A DNA stretch of 36,089 nt from Acidimicrobiales bacterium (GTDB taxonomy: Bacteria > Actinomycetota > Acidimicrobiia > Acidimicrobiales > SZUA-35): positions 1-36,089 of the forward strand of contig JAHELU010000002.1 of assembly GCA_024644005.1 (NCBI GenBank), in the 5' to 3' direction. The first letter of the stretch is position 1, and each line of letters opens with the position of its first letter. Position numbers and translations under genes: made by a program. The notes beneath the pieces were generated by a model. It worked only from the letters and a program-made list of their open reading frames with translations, was not told the DNA's origin and made no database searches. Positions 16,491-24,667 of the stretch are shown here, piece by piece.

Positions 16491-16572
16491 GGCCGGCTCC
16501 CTGTGTCGAGTACCGCCCCAACGCTATGGCCGCCGGCTGGAGGGCACCAAGTCCGCGCTGCTCCCGAGACGC

Positions 16573-17436
16573 CTATCGGGCCGGGGCGTACTGCTCCACG
16601 TAGGCCAGGATCTCGTCCTCGCCCTTGTGCCAACCTGGCTGGAGGATCAGGCGGTCGACGCCGAGCTCCGCATAGGCCTCCAGGTCACCCGGTCCCAGCC
16701 GCCGCTGGGGGGTGATGCTGATCTCGAGCGGACCGAGCGCTTCCGGCCGATCGTGGCGATCGGCCGCTTCGGCCAGTCTGGCGATGTCGGCCGCCGTCGT
16801 CTCCGGGTCGCGCATGAACCCGTACCAGCCGTGGGCCAGCTCCACCGCCCGCCGCGCCGCTCTGCGGCTGTGGCCACCGACCACCGTGTGGACATCGGCC
16901 TGGACCGGCTTCGGGTTGGCGGTCACACCCGAGAACCGGACGAACTCACCCTCGAAGCTGGTGGCGTCCTCGATCCACAGCTGACGCATGGCCGCCAGGT
17001 ACTCGTCGGCCCGCTCCCCCCGCCGGGCCATCGGCGTGGAGCAGGCGGTCATCTCCGGCTCGAGGTAGCCGACCCCGAGCCCGAACAGCAGCCGACCGCC
17101 GGACACGTGGTCCAGCGATGCCAGGCTCTTGGCCAGCACCGCCGGCTGGCGCTGGGGGAGGATGATGATCCCGCTGCCCAGCTTGATCGACGAGGTCACC
17201 CCGGCCAGGTAGCTGAGGGCCACGACGGTGTCGACCATCGACGTCTCCGGCGGGGCGGGCGACGGCGGGGCCTGGGGGTCGGGCAACACGATGTGCTCGC
17301 CGGTCCACACCGACTCGTAGCCGGCGTCCTCGGCCGCCCTGGCGACCCTGATCATGGCCTCTGGATCGCCGGCGCCCCCCATGTTGATGCCGAAGACGGC
17401 GAGGTGGGGTGTCGTTGTCGATCCGCTCAGGCTCAT
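16573..17436 (-). CDS. LLM-class, probably F420-dependent, oxidoreductase
   Basis: 287 aa. Features are GGAGDPEAMIRVARAAEDAG, YESVWTGEHIVLPDPQ, GSGIIILPQRQPAVLAKSLA, LDHVSGGRLLFGLGVGYLEP and the C-terminal GVDRLILQPGWHKGEDEILA. This matches the F420-dependent branch of the luciferase-like superfamily common in actinobacteria. Reaction and substrate cannot be read from sequence. A TAGGGT box lies 6 nt before ATG 17436, so it may have its own leaderless transcript as well as read-through from the ArsR gene 34 nt upstream. Confidence 0.88.
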   Translation of the reverse strand: MSLSGSTTTPHLAVFGINMGGAGDPEAMIRVARAAEDAGYESVWTGEHIVLPDPQAPPSPAPPETSMVDTVVALSYLAGVTSSIKLGSGIIILPQRQPAVLAKSLASLDHVSGGRLLFGLGVGYLEPEMTACSTPMARRGERADEYLAAMRQLWIEDATSFEGEFVRFSGVTANPKPVQADVHTVVGGHSRRAARRAVELAHGWYGFMRDPETTAADIARLAEAADRHDRPEALGPLEISITPQRRLGPGDLEAYAELGVDRLILQPGWHKGEDEILAYVEQYAPAR

Positions 17437-17442
17437 GGGAGC

Positions 17443-17448
17443 ACCCTA
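17443..17448 (-). promoter_or_regulatory. -10 box (TAGGGT) 6 nt before the LLM start
   Basis: TAGGGT on the minus strand, then 6 nt, then ATG 17436. Same geometry as before several other genes in this window. Confidence 0.45.
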
Positions 17449-17470
17449 TGAGATCCGGCCCGCCACCGCA

Positions 17471-17794
17471 TCACGTCCTACCGGGACCGTCCTCGACCGA
17501 GGCCGCCAGGCGGCTCAACCGGGTGGCCCAGCGGCGCTCGACGTCGCCGATCCACTCCTGGATGTCGCCGAAGCCGTCGAGGCTCGCCTCGAACCTCGTC
17601 TCCCTCCCCACCCGCTCCGAGGTGGCGATCCCGGCCCCCGCCAGCAGCTGCAGGTGCTTGGCCACCGCCTGGCGGGTGATGGCGAGGCGACCGGCCAGGA
17701 CGGTGGCCGTCGACGGCCCGGACCCGACGAGCAGCTCGACGATCCGCCGCCTCGTCGGGTCGGCCAGCGCCACGAACGGGTCGACCTCAGCCAT
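17471..17794 (-). CDS. ArsR-family winged-helix transcriptional regulator
   Basis: 107 aa. DPFVALADPTRRRIVELLVG, then AGRLAITRQAVAKHLQLLAG, then AGIATSERVGRETRFEASLD: the ArsR fold of the metal-free type that accompanies SRPBCC/AHSA1 genes. No metal-binding cysteine pair is visible. It follows the SRPBCC gene by 63 nt in the same direction. Such pairs are usually autoregulated, and the palindromic sites at 18422-18439 and 18469-18488 are the natural candidate operators. Confidence 0.9.
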   Translation of the reverse strand: MAEVDPFVALADPTRRRIVELLVGSGPSTATVLAGRLAITRQAVAKHLQLLAGAGIATSERVGRETRFEASLDGFGDIQEWIGDVERRWATRLSRLAASVEDGPGRT

Positions 17795-17857
17795 CGGGAC
17801 GATCCCGTGCCGGTCCGACCGATCGGTCGGCCGGGTGCGCCGCCGGGCGCTCGTCGC

Positions 17858-18391
17858 TCAAGCCCGGACCACCTGGCAGGCGACCGTCAGCAACGCCAGA
17901 CGCCAAGACCAGGCCCCGACGAGGCTGGTTCGGACCCCGGCCAGGGCCGATGCCACGCTCGTCCCCGCTCCGAGGCGGCCCGAGGTGGGGAGCGGCCGCT
18001 CGAGGACGTCGACCCGGGTTCCGGTCTCGATCGGCGTGACGGTGATCGAGACCCTGGATCGGCTGGTTGGCTCCTCGGCCGGCCACCACGTGAGCTCGAT
18101 GAGCCGTCGGTCGTCGATCCGCTCGATCCGGCCGTGACGGTGACGCCCGCCGACGGGGTCGGGAGCGGTCAGCTCGCCGTTCGGCACGGGGTCGATGGAC
18201 GCCCCGGCACCCAGCCACGGCTCCAGTCCCGCCGCAGTGGTCAGGGCTCGCCACACCCGATCGACGGTCGCTGCGACGTCGACGCTCGATCGGGCGACGC
18301 GATCGCGATCCAGGTCGGACTCCCTCCCTGATTCCCTGTCGAATCCAGTGTCGGCTTCCCTGTCGAATGCACCGATCGGTTCTTCGCTCAC
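17858..18391 (-). CDS. SRPBCC (AHSA1/START-like) domain protein
   Basis: 177 aa. After a charged, Asp/Arg-rich 30-residue lead, the SRPBCC fold runs VDVAATVDRVWRALTTAAGL, EPWLGAGASIDPVPNGELTA, DRRLIELTWWPAEEPTSRSR and VSITVTPIETGTRVDVLERP. The family binds hydrophobic ligands or acts as a stress-type helper; ligand unknown. GTG 18391 sits 6 nt after a TAGGGT box, so the transcript is probably leaderless. It is the first gene of the SRPBCC-ArsR-LLM set and is divergent from clpP. Confidence 0.87.
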   Translation of the reverse strand: MSEEPIGAFDREADTGFDRESGRESDLDRDRVARSSVDVAATVDRVWRALTTAAGLEPWLGAGASIDPVPNGELTAPDPVGGRHRHGRIERIDDRRLIELTWWPAEEPTSRSRVSITVTPIETGTRVDVLERPLPTSGRLGAGTSVASALAGVRTSLVGAWSWRLALLTVACQVVRA

Positions 18392-18397
18392 GACACG

Positions 18398-18426
18398 ACC
18401 CTAGACGCGATCGGCCACAGGCGCAA
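18398..18426 (-). promoter_or_regulatory. leaderless promoter of the SRPBCC-ArsR operon
   Basis: Minus strand: -35 TTGCGC (18426-18421), 17-nt spacer, -10 TAGGGT (18403-18398), then 6 nt to GTG 18391. The -35 overlaps one end of palindrome 18422-18439. Confidence 0.6.
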
Positions 18427-18439
18427 CCGATCGGTTGCG
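18422..18439. promoter_or_regulatory. operator 1: perfect 18-bp palindrome, probable ArsR site
   Basis: CGCAACCGATCGGTTGCG is its own reverse complement. It overlaps the -35 boxes of both divergent promoters, so a bound dimer would block both. It shares the pattern GCAAYCGATYGRTTGCG with operator 2. Assignment to the ArsR protein at 17471 is by proximity. Confidence 0.65.
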
Positions 18440-18463
18440 TTTCGGGACGAGCGCTGCTACGGT
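18435..18463 (+). promoter_or_regulatory. clpP promoter
   Basis: -35 TTGCGT (18435-18440), 17-nt spacer, -10 TACGGT (18458-18463). A start near 18470 would place operator 2 over the initial transcribed region. Confidence 0.55.
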
Positions 18464-18468
18464 GTCAT

Positions 18469-18488
18469 GCGCAATCGATTGATTGCGC
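18469..18488. promoter_or_regulatory. operator 2: inverted repeat related to operator 1
   Basis: GCGCAATC (18469-18476) and GATTGCGC (18481-18488) flank a GATT centre. The core matches operator 1 at most positions. It lies just downstream of the clpP -10 box and 24 nt before ATG 18513. Confidence 0.6.
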
Positions 18489-18512
18489 GTGGGCTCGAGG
18501 ACAGGAGCGACC

Positions 18513-19169
18513 ATGAGCTATCTCGTACCGACCGTCATCGAGCAGACCGAGCGAGGAGAGCGCAGCTTCGACCTCTACTCGCGGCTCCTGGCCGATCGGG
18601 TGATCTTCCTCGGCACCGAGATCGACGACGCCAGCGCCAACCTGGTGATCGGCCAGTTGCTGCACCTCGAGTCCCAGGACGACGAGCGGGACATCCAGCT
18701 CTACATCAACAGCCCCGGCGGATCGGTCACCGCGGGCTTCGGCATCTACGACACCATGCAGTACGTCCGACCCGACGTGTCGACGATCTGCGTCGGCCAG
18801 GCCGCCTCCTGGGGAGCGGTCCTGCTGGCGGCCGGCGCACCGGGCAAGCGGCTCGCCCTGCCGAACGCCAGGATCCTGATCCACCAGCCCCACGGTGGCG
18901 CCCAGGGCCAGACCACCGACATGGAGATCCAGCTCGAGGAGATGCGGTTGGCCCGGCGACAGATCGAGCGGCTGCTCGCCCTCCACACCGGCCGGGACGA
19001 GTCGCGGATCGCCACCGACATCGAGCGCGACTACATCGTCCGGGGTGACGAGGCGGTTGCCTACGGCCTGGTCGACGAGGTCATCGAGCGACGGGCGCGC
19101 CCGACGGATCGGCCGGCCGCTCAGCCGGCTGTTGCCCCCTCCGCGACGGGCTGGAACAACGCGTCGTAG
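18513..19169 (+). CDS. clpP: ATP-dependent Clp protease proteolytic subunit
   Basis: 218 aa. It degrades proteins delivered by Clp ATPases in the cytoplasm. The catalytic triad is visible: Ser99 in [15 protein letters not shown], His124 in LIHQPHGG and Asp173 in [31 protein letters not shown] is the family signature. Trp follows the nucleophile, where Met is more usual. The C-terminal 15 or so residues are Pro/Ala-rich and overlap the convergent gene by 49 nt. ATG 18513 is chosen for AGGAG 5 nt upstream and the conserved opening [11 protein letters not shown]. It stands alone, without clpX or a second clpP beside it, under the SRPBCC/ArsR control region, so it may be a regulated paralog rather than the main housekeeping copy. 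Confidence 0.93.
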   Translation: MSYLVPTVIEQTERGERSFDLYSRLLADRVIFLGTEIDDASANLVIGQLLHLESQDDERDIQLYINSPGGSVTAGFGIYDTMQYVRPDVSTICVGQAASWGAVLLAAGAPGKRLALPNARILIHQPHGGAQGQTTDMEIQLEEMRLARRQIERLLALHTGRDESRIATDIERDYIVRGDEAVAYGLVDEVIERRARPTDRPAAQPAVAPSATGWNNAS

Positions 19170-21211
19170 AGGGCCTCGATCTCGTCGGTCCTGGCCACCA
19201 GCAGCACGAGCACCCCGGCAGGACCGGGCTCGACCGCTGCCCTGGCCGACTGGGTGCCGACCGCCGAGGTGGTGAAGGAGCTCCAGCTCTGCCCGTTCAC
19301 CTCGATCTCCTCGGCAGCGACGAAGCGGATCCCGAGCTGACCACCCACCAGGTCGAGCAGCTGGCGGCCGCTCAGCCCACCGGTCGGCTGGATCAGCAAC
19401 GTGGTCGGATCGACCGCCGTCTGCTGGCGGGCGAAGACCCCATTGCCGACGTCGGTCCAGTCGGCGGGGCGGACACCGCGGACCGAGACGAGGCCCGTCG
19501 ATTCGAACTCGACCAGTTCGATCGCATCGGTGTCGTCACCCGGCACCCAGTTGGGGGCGGGACTGGTGGCGATGCACGATGCGTCCGGCTCCCGGTCCGG
19601 TCGGGACAGGAAGGCCGAGACGAGCTCTGCCCCGCAATCGGTGGGCGTGATCCCGTGACCCTCGTTCGGGAGCAGGAAGACGAACGAGTTGGGCAGCCCG
19701 CTCGCCACCAGATCGGCCCCGGCGGGCGGCGTGATGGGATCGTACTGGCCGGCCAGGATCAGGGCCGGCAGCTCGCTGGTGATCGACTCGCTCTCGACGT
19801 CCGGGGCTCGACCGGCGGGCCAGCTCTCGCAGAGGTCGAAGATCGACGGGCTACCGTCGAGCCGCTGCAGCCTGGCGTAGCCCGGATCGTCCGGCTCGTT
19901 CGCCAGGAAGTCGCCCTCGGACTCGAATGGGATCTCCTCGTTGCACTCCACCGAGAGCCGCATCCCGAGTGACACGAAATCGAGGTTGGTGAGCTGGATC
20001 GACCCGAACAGCTCGATCGTGGTGTAGTCGCCGGCCAGGGCCTCGGTGACCATCGGGGGCACGGCTGCGAACTGCTGCCGGTTGTAGAGCGCGTTGAAGA
20101 CCAGCCCCATCACGTCATCACCGTCGAGCTGGGCCGATCGGGTCGCTCCGTCCAGCAGGTTCCTCAACTGCACCTGGGCCGGCTCGTCGTCGAGCCGGTC
20201 GAGCAGCTCGAAGAAGTCCTGCTCGAGCTCGGGGTAGGTGGCTGCGCACGCCGGATCGGCGGCGCACCCGTCGAAGAACTGCTCGAAGGCCCGTCGGGCC
20301 CCGGGGCTGAAGTTCGTCCACAGGTCATAGCCGGTGGGAAAGACCGAATCGAGCACCACGGATCGGATCGAGCCCGGGTACATCCGCATGTAGGTCTGGG
20401 CCAGGCGGGTGCCGTAGGAGATCCCGATCACATTCAGCCGCTCGTAGCCCAGCAGCGAGCGGATGGCCTCGACGTCGTTGGCGCTCGCGATGCTGTTGTA
20501 GGCCTCGAGGTTCACACCTGCGGCGGTCAGCCGATCACGGCAGGCCCCCTGGGCGTCGATCATGGCCGCAGCGGCGGTCTCCGGGTCGAGCTCCGCCGCC
20601 AGGTCGGCCAGGGCGACCTCGGTCATCTCGGGACAGGACAGTGACGGCTCCGAGAGGCCGAGCCCCCGCTGGTCGAACACGATGTAGTCCCGCCCGCCGA
20701 AGTAGGGCTCGACGAGGTCGCCGAATGTGAGCGAGAGGCTGCCGAGGGTGTGTCCGCCCGGTCCACCGTCGAAGTAGATCAGCGGGTCCGGTTCGGTCCC
20801 GTCTCCCTCGAACACGGCGACCTGGAGCACCACCCGGTCGTCGGGATCGGGGTCGGACCAGTCCTCCGGTACCGACAGGGAGTGACAGCGGGGCCGGACC
20901 GGCAGCGGCACCGGCTCGTCGAACGAGCAGCCGACCGACTCGATCGATGCGAACCGACCGGGATCGTCGACGGCCCCTGTCGGCAGCTCGCCACGATCGG
21001 GCGCCTCGGACCCGTTCGCCGCATCGGGCTGATCGGAGGCCTCGTCACCGCTCGCCGCTCGATCGGAGGCGTCGTTGCGCCGCTCGGCGCCATCGGAGCC
21101 GTTCTCGCTGCTCGAGCCGGAGAAGACACAGGCCGATGTGGCGAGCACGACGGCCAGGAGGAGACCGATCAGCCGACGGGCCGTCTCGGGGCTTCGCTTC
21201 TCACTGGGCAT
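19121..21211 (-). CDS. secreted lipoprotein alpha/beta hydrolase (prolyl aminopeptidase/TAP-like)
   Basis: 696 aa. Signal [15 protein letters not shown] with lipobox Cys28, then an acidic Ser/Asp/Glu linker to about residue 80. Hydrolase fold: [12 protein letters not shown] oxyanion region, [20 protein letters not shown], nucleophile Ser in [18 protein letters not shown], Asp in [18 protein letters not shown] and His in [14 protein letters not shown]. The arrangement matches exported tripeptidyl/prolyl aminopeptidase-like proteins of actinobacteria. About 130 residues beyond the TAP-like C-terminal region are unassigned. ATG 21211 has GGAGGTG about 8 nt upstream. Its 3' end overlaps clpP antisense by 49 nt. 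Confidence 0.88.
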   Translation of the reverse strand: MPSEKRSPETARRLIGLLLAVVLATSACVFSGSSSENGSDGAERRNDASDRAASGDEASDQPDAANGSEAPDRGELPTGAVDDPGRFASIESVGCSFDEPVPLPVRPRCHSLSVPEDWSDPDPDDRVVLQVAVFEGDGTEPDPLIYFDGGPGGHTLGSLSLTFGDLVEPYFGGRDYIVFDQRGLGLSEPSLSCPEMTEVALADLAAELDPETAAAAMIDAQGACRDRLTAAGVNLEAYNSIASANDVEAIRSLLGYERLNVIGISYGTRLAQTYMRMYPGSIRSVVLDSVFPTGYDLWTNFSPGARRAFEQFFDGCAADPACAATYPELEQDFFELLDRLDDEPAQVQLRNLLDGATRSAQLDGDDVMGLVFNALYNRQQFAAVPPMVTEALAGDYTTIELFGSIQLTNLDFVSLGMRLSVECNEEIPFESEGDFLANEPDDPGYARLQRLDGSPSIFDLCESWPAGRAPDVESESITSELPALILAGQYDPITPPAGADLVASGLPNSFVFLLPNEGHGITPTDCGAELVSAFLSRPDREPDASCIATSPAPNWVPGDDTDAIELVEFESTGLVSVRGVRPADWTDVGNGVFARQQTAVDPTTLLIQPTGGLSGRQLLDLVGGQLGIRFVAAEEIEVNGQSWSSFTTSAVGTQSARAAVEPGPAGVLVLLVARTDEIEALYDALFQPVAEGATAG

Positions 21212-21323
21212 CGGCGTTCACCTCCAGGCCATCGGGTCTTGGCCGGTTCAGCAGCCAACCCTAGGCGTCGGACAACGTGGATCGGTGCCGCTGTTTCCCG
21301 GACGATGCCGGGGTGGGCCGAAG

Positions 21324-21329
21324 TAGGGT
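21324..21329 (+). promoter_or_regulatory. -10 box (TAGGGT) giving a leaderless ABC-F start
   Basis: TAGGGT, 6 nt, then ATG 21336. Same arrangement as at 17443 and 18398. Confidence 0.45.
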
Positions 21330-21335
21330 CCTGAG

Positions 21336-22943
21336 ATGGGATCCGTCGAGTTCTCGAACGTGACCTTCGCCTACCCGATCGGCCCTCCGGTCCTCGACGA
21401 TGTGTCCTTCAAGGTGGGCGACGGCGATCACAGCGCGCTCGTCGGGGCCAACGGCGCAGGCAAGACGACCATCCTGCGGTTGGCCGCCGGCCAGCTCGCC
21501 CCCGGCGGCGGCTCGATCCGACTGTCCGGGTCCTGGACGTACATGGATCAGATGATCGGCGTCTCCGAGGGCCTGACCCTCAGGGAGCTGTACCTGTCGC
21601 TCTCGCCGAGCCGGTACATCGATGCGGCGGCCGCTCTGGCGCGGGCGGAGGCACAGCTCGTCGCAGACGGATCGGAGCAGGCCGGGGTCCGCTACGCCGA
21701 CGCGTTGGCCCGATGGGAGACGATCGGCGGCTACGACCTCGAGGTGCTGTGGGCCGAGTGCGCCGACCGGGCGGTCGGCGCGCCGTGGTCCGAGCTGGCC
21801 GACCGCCCGACCGAGAGCTTCTCCGGCGGTGAGCAGAAGCGACTGGCCCTGGAGCTGCTGTTCCGCTCCGACTACGACGTGCTGCTGCTCGACGAGCCGG
21901 ACAACTTCCTCGACGTCCCGGGCAAGGACTGGCTGGCCGACCAGATGAACGCCAGCCACAAGACCATCCTCTACATCTCCCACGACCGGGAGCTGCTGGC
22001 TGCCACCTCCCGCAAGGTCGTCACCATCGAGACCAGCGGGGCCTGGACCCACGGTCACTCGTTCGCCACCTGGGCCGAGGCCAGACTGGCCCGGCGGAAC
22101 CAGATCGACGACGAGAACCGTCACTGGGCCGCAGAGCGGCAACGTCTCGTCCTCCACATGAAGGAGATGAAGCGGCGGGCGGCCATCAGCGAGAAGTTCG
22201 CATCGAGAGCCAAGGCGGCCGAGTCCCGGCTGCGGCACTTCGACGAACGTGACCGACCCCCTGCCCCGATCGTCGACCAGCAGATCGACATGCGCCTCGC
22301 CGGCGCGAGGACGGGGAAGCGAGCGGTCATCATCCAGCAGCTGGAGCTGACCGACCTCACCTTCGGTTTCGACGACGAGATCTGGTACGGGGACCGGGTG
22401 GCGGTGGTCGGGCGCAACGGCACGGGAAAGAGCCACTTCCTGCGCCTGCTGGCCGGGCAGCCGATCGACCACGAGGGTGACTGGCGGCTGGGGGCGAACG
22501 TCGTGCCGGGCCTGTTCTCCCAGACCCACGAGCACCCCGAGCTCGAGGATCGGACCCTGGTCGACATCCTGACCGAGGATCACATCCGATCACAGATCAA
22601 TGCCAGGGGGCGGGCGATGGGCCACCTGCGACGCTACGAGCTGCAGGACGAAGCCGACCAGACGTGGGGCAGCCTCTCGGGCGGGCAGCAGGCCAGGTTC
22701 CAGATCCTGCAGCTCGAGCTCAGCGGTGCCACGCTGCTGCTGCTCGACGAGCCGACGGACAACCTCGACGTGGCGTCGGCCGAGGCCCTGGAGGCCGGCC
22801 TCTCCTCGTTCCAGGGGACCGTGATCGCGGTCAGCCACGATCGATGGTTCCTCCGATCGTTCGATCGTTTCCTGATCTTCGACCCGGACGGCGAGGTCCA
22901 CCACGCCGACCAGCCGGACCGAGCCTGGGCCCCCACCGGCTGA
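21336..22943 (+). CDS. ABC-F family ATPase (ribosome-associated type)
   Basis: 535 aa with two ATPase domains and no membrane segment. Domain 1 has Walker A GANGAGKTT, signature FSGGEQKR and Walker B VLLLDEPDNFLD. An Arg/Lys-rich helical linker follows (about residues 245-300, RHWAAERQRLVLHMKEMKRR). Domain 2 has GRNGTGKSH, LSGGQQAR and LLLLDEPTDNLD. ABC-F proteins act on the translating ribosome, some as antibiotic-protection factors; which subgroup this is cannot be told. His replaces the usual Thr/Ser at the end of the second Walker A (GKSH), which is ordinary variation rather than loss of GK[ST]. Confidence 0.9.
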   Translation: MGSVEFSNVTFAYPIGPPVLDDVSFKVGDGDHSALVGANGAGKTTILRLAAGQLAPGGGSIRLSGSWTYMDQMIGVSEGLTLRELYLSLSPSRYIDAAAALARAEAQLVADGSEQAGVRYADALARWETIGGYDLEVLWAECADRAVGAPWSELADRPTESFSGGEQKRLALELLFRSDYDVLLLDEPDNFLDVPGKDWLADQMNASHKTILYISHDRELLAATSRKVVTIETSGAWTHGHSFATWAEARLARRNQIDDENRHWAAERQRLVLHMKEMKRRAAISEKFASRAKAAESRLRHFDERDRPPAPIVDQQIDMRLAGARTGKRAVIIQQLELTDLTFGFDDEIWYGDRVAVVGRNGTGKSHFLRLLAGQPIDHEGDWRLGANVVPGLFSQTHEHPELEDRTLVDILTEDHIRSQINARGRAMGHLRRYELQDEADQTWGSLSGGQQARFQILQLELSGATLLLLDEPTDNLDVASAEALEAGLSSFQGTVIAVSHDRWFLRSFDRFLIFDPDGEVHHADQPDRAWAPTG

Positions 22944-22960
22944 CCGACCAGGCCGGTGCT

Positions 22961-23003
22961 CGGCCGGCGGGCGATCGGTGGTCGGCCGGCGGGCGATCGG
23001 TGG
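22961..23003. repeat. 22-bp direct tandem duplication
   Basis: The unit CGGCCGGCGGGCGATCGGTG plus GT occurs at 22961-22982 and again from 22983, missing only the last base. Just downstream of the ABC-F stop. Confidence 0.8.
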
Positions 23004-23135
23004 ACCTCGGTTGACGAGCGAACGGCCGTTCCCTAGGATCGTGCTGTCCCGGTCCGTCCGCCTGCTGCACGAGCGGGCGCAGTGCCAGGGCCACTCGGCG
23101 GCTGCGGCCCCCCGACAACACGTCCTCAACGTCTC

Positions 23136-23164
23136 CGGTGGATGTCCGTCCCGGACGTCCACCG
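23136..23164. other. 13-bp hairpin with 3-nt loop
   Basis: Arms at 23136-23148 and 23152-23164 (GGTGGATGTCCG against CGGACGTCCACC, flanked by a C-G pair) with one G-T wobble. No U-tract. Terminator or RNA structure; not resolved. Confidence 0.4.
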
Positions 23165-23361
23165 ATCCGGGATCAGCCGTGCTCGCTCGTAGCTGCCATC
23201 GCCGTGGTCGTCCTCGACGCCACCGCCCTGTCCGCCACAACTGCGACGCGGCGCGCTCCCGTGCGTTGTCGCCGGCCCGGGGCTCTGTCCTCGCCTCCGG
23301 GTCGGCGGCGCCCCGAACGGCTGCAGGCCCCTCGGCTGCTCGCCTGGTCGGGGCATGGCGG

Positions 23362-23398
23362 ACGTGGTCCCGCCGGTCGAGGGCCGGCGGGACCACGT
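23362..23398. terminator. 15-bp perfect hairpin, terminator-like
   Basis: ACGTGGTCCCGCCGG (23362-23376) and its exact complement (23384-23398) around a 7-nt loop. By far the strongest dyad in the interval. It is about 420 nt after the ABC-F gene and 180 nt before the dehydrogenase. No U-tract, so it could be an intrinsic-like terminator, a protein site or part of an RNA. Confidence 0.45.
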
Positions 23399-23456
23399 AA
23401 TGGCCTGACAACATCGGCCCGGAAGCGCAAGCGTGCGCCTGCCGTGCGGGCTGACA

Positions 23457-23462
23457 TAGGGT
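23457..23462 (+). promoter_or_regulatory. possible -10 box for the alcohol dehydrogenase transcript
   Basis: TAGGGT, identical to boxes before three other genes in the window. It would give a leader of about 110 nt before ATG 23579. Confidence 0.35.
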
Positions 23463-23510
23463 GGGCCCGCCGGGCGAGCGTCGCCCGAGGACCAGAGGTC
23501 AGGAAGCGAG

Positions 23511-23582
23511 GTGGCCGTGCTGGCAACCGTCACACCACGGGCACGGACCTCGGCGAGTGCCGACGGCGGCCCCCGGCCATGA
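23511..23582 (+). CDS. possible 23-residue upstream ORF coupled to the alcohol dehydrogenase
   Basis: GTG 23511 follows AGGAAG by 4 nt, encodes a peptide starting MAVLATVTPRARTSASADGG, and stops at TGA 23580-23582 within ATGA, overlapping ATG 23579 of the dehydrogenase. The dehydrogenase start has no ribosome site of its own, so coupling is plausible. No function claimed. Confidence 0.35.
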   Translation: MAVLATVTPRARTSASADGGPRP

Positions 23583-24658
23583 AGGCCGCAGTGCTCCGCA
23601 ACGGGGCGATGGTCGTCGACGAGATCCCCGACGTCGAGCCGGCGGCGGGTCAGGTACTGGTCGAGACCATCGCCTGTGGCATCTGCGGCAGCGATCTCCA
23701 CACGGTCGACCACGCCGACCACATGGTCGAGACGGCCCGGGAGGCGGGGATCGCCACCTTCGGGTTCCGGGCCGATCGGGATCTGGTGATGGGCCACGAG
23801 CTGGCGGTCCGGGTGCTCGACGTCGGCCCCGGCGTCGAGGGTCTCGAACCGGGTGCCGCCATGGCCGCCATGCCGATGCTCACCACCGCAGACGGACCGG
23901 TCACCCCCGGATACCACAACGACTACCCCGGCGGCTACAGCGAGCGCATGCTGCTCGATCCCGGCGCACTGCTGCCGGTCCCCAACGGCCTCGACCCCCA
24001 CCTGGCGGCGCTGACCGAACCGATGGCCGTCGGGCTCCATGCGGTCGACCAGTCATCGGCGGAGGCCGGTCGGGCGGCGATCGTGATCGGGGCCGGTCCC
24101 GTCGGACTGGCCATCATCGCCGCACTCGCACTGACCGGCGCGGAGCCGATCATCGCCACGGACTACTCCCCCACCAGGCGCACCCTGGCCTCGACGATGG
24201 GGGCCCACCTGGTGATCGACCCCGGCACGGCCGGCGACCGGCAGGCGGGGTTCGCCCTCGCCACCGACGCCCTTGCCGGAGACAGCGCCGGCAACGGGCC
24301 CGACCAGGCCGCACCGGTGATCTTCGAGGCGGTCGGCGTGCCCGGCATGATCGACCTCGCCATGACCGGGGCCCCCGCCGGTAGCGAGGTGGTGGTGGCC
24401 GGGGTGTGCATGGCGGTCGACCGGTTCCGACCGATCATGGGCATCTACAAGCACCTGACCGTTCGGTTCGTGCTGGGCTGGTCGGCGGAGGAGTTCGCCA
24501 CTTCGCTCCACAACCTCGCCGAGGGACGCATCGACGCTCGACCGATGGTGACCGACCAGGTCGGTCTCGACGAGGTCCCGGCTGCGTTCGCCGAGCTGGC
24601 GAGCCCCGACCGGCAGGTCAAGATCCTGGTGAGGCCGAACGGCCCACCAGGGGGCTAG
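23579..24658 (+). CDS. zinc-type medium-chain alcohol dehydrogenase
   Basis: 359 aa. The N-terminal GroES-like domain has TIACGICGSDLHTVDHADHM and the catalytic-zinc GHE in LVMGHELAVRVLDVGPGVEG; the coenzyme-binding fold has AIVIGAGPVGLAIIAALALT. A structural-zinc four-cysteine lobe, present in many ADHs, is not visible. It probably oxidises an alcohol or polyol with NAD(P)+; substrate unknown. The frame is open upstream to 23138, but homology begins at MKAAVLRNGAMVVDE. It converges on the LLM gene at 24668 with a 9-nt gap. Confidence 0.9.
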   Translation: MKAAVLRNGAMVVDEIPDVEPAAGQVLVETIACGICGSDLHTVDHADHMVETAREAGIATFGFRADRDLVMGHELAVRVLDVGPGVEGLEPGAAMAAMPMLTTADGPVTPGYHNDYPGGYSERMLLDPGALLPVPNGLDPHLAALTEPMAVGLHAVDQSSAEAGRAAIVIGAGPVGLAIIAALALTGAEPIIATDYSPTRRTLASTMGAHLVIDPGTAGDRQAGFALATDALAGDSAGNGPDQAAPVIFEAVGVPGMIDLAMTGAPAGSEVVVAGVCMAVDRFRPIMGIYKHLTVRFVLGWSAEEFATSLHNLAEGRIDARPMVTDQVGLDEVPAAFAELASPDRQVKILVRPNGPPGG

Positions 24659-24667
24659 TTGCTGCTG

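Larger units (their letters stand above)
22944..23578. other. 635-nt gene-poor interval with repeats, two hairpins and a short upstream ORF
   Basis: No credible long gene on either strand: the open frames here have no recognisable family and are Arg/Pro/Ala-rich shadows. I looked for tRNA-Sec or another tRNA (anticodon-loop and T-arm patterns) and saw none. Contents are a 22-bp tandem duplication (22961-23003), a 13-bp hairpin (23136-23164), a 15-bp perfect hairpin (23362-23398), a TAGGGT box (23457) and a possible leader ORF (23511-23582). Confidence 0.6.

Noticed and set aside
22590-23414. 274-codon minus-strand frame across the ABC-F end and the gap
   Set aside because: The part over the ABC-F gene is a shadow, and the part in the gap has no family features, no ribosome site and Arg/Pro-rich composition.
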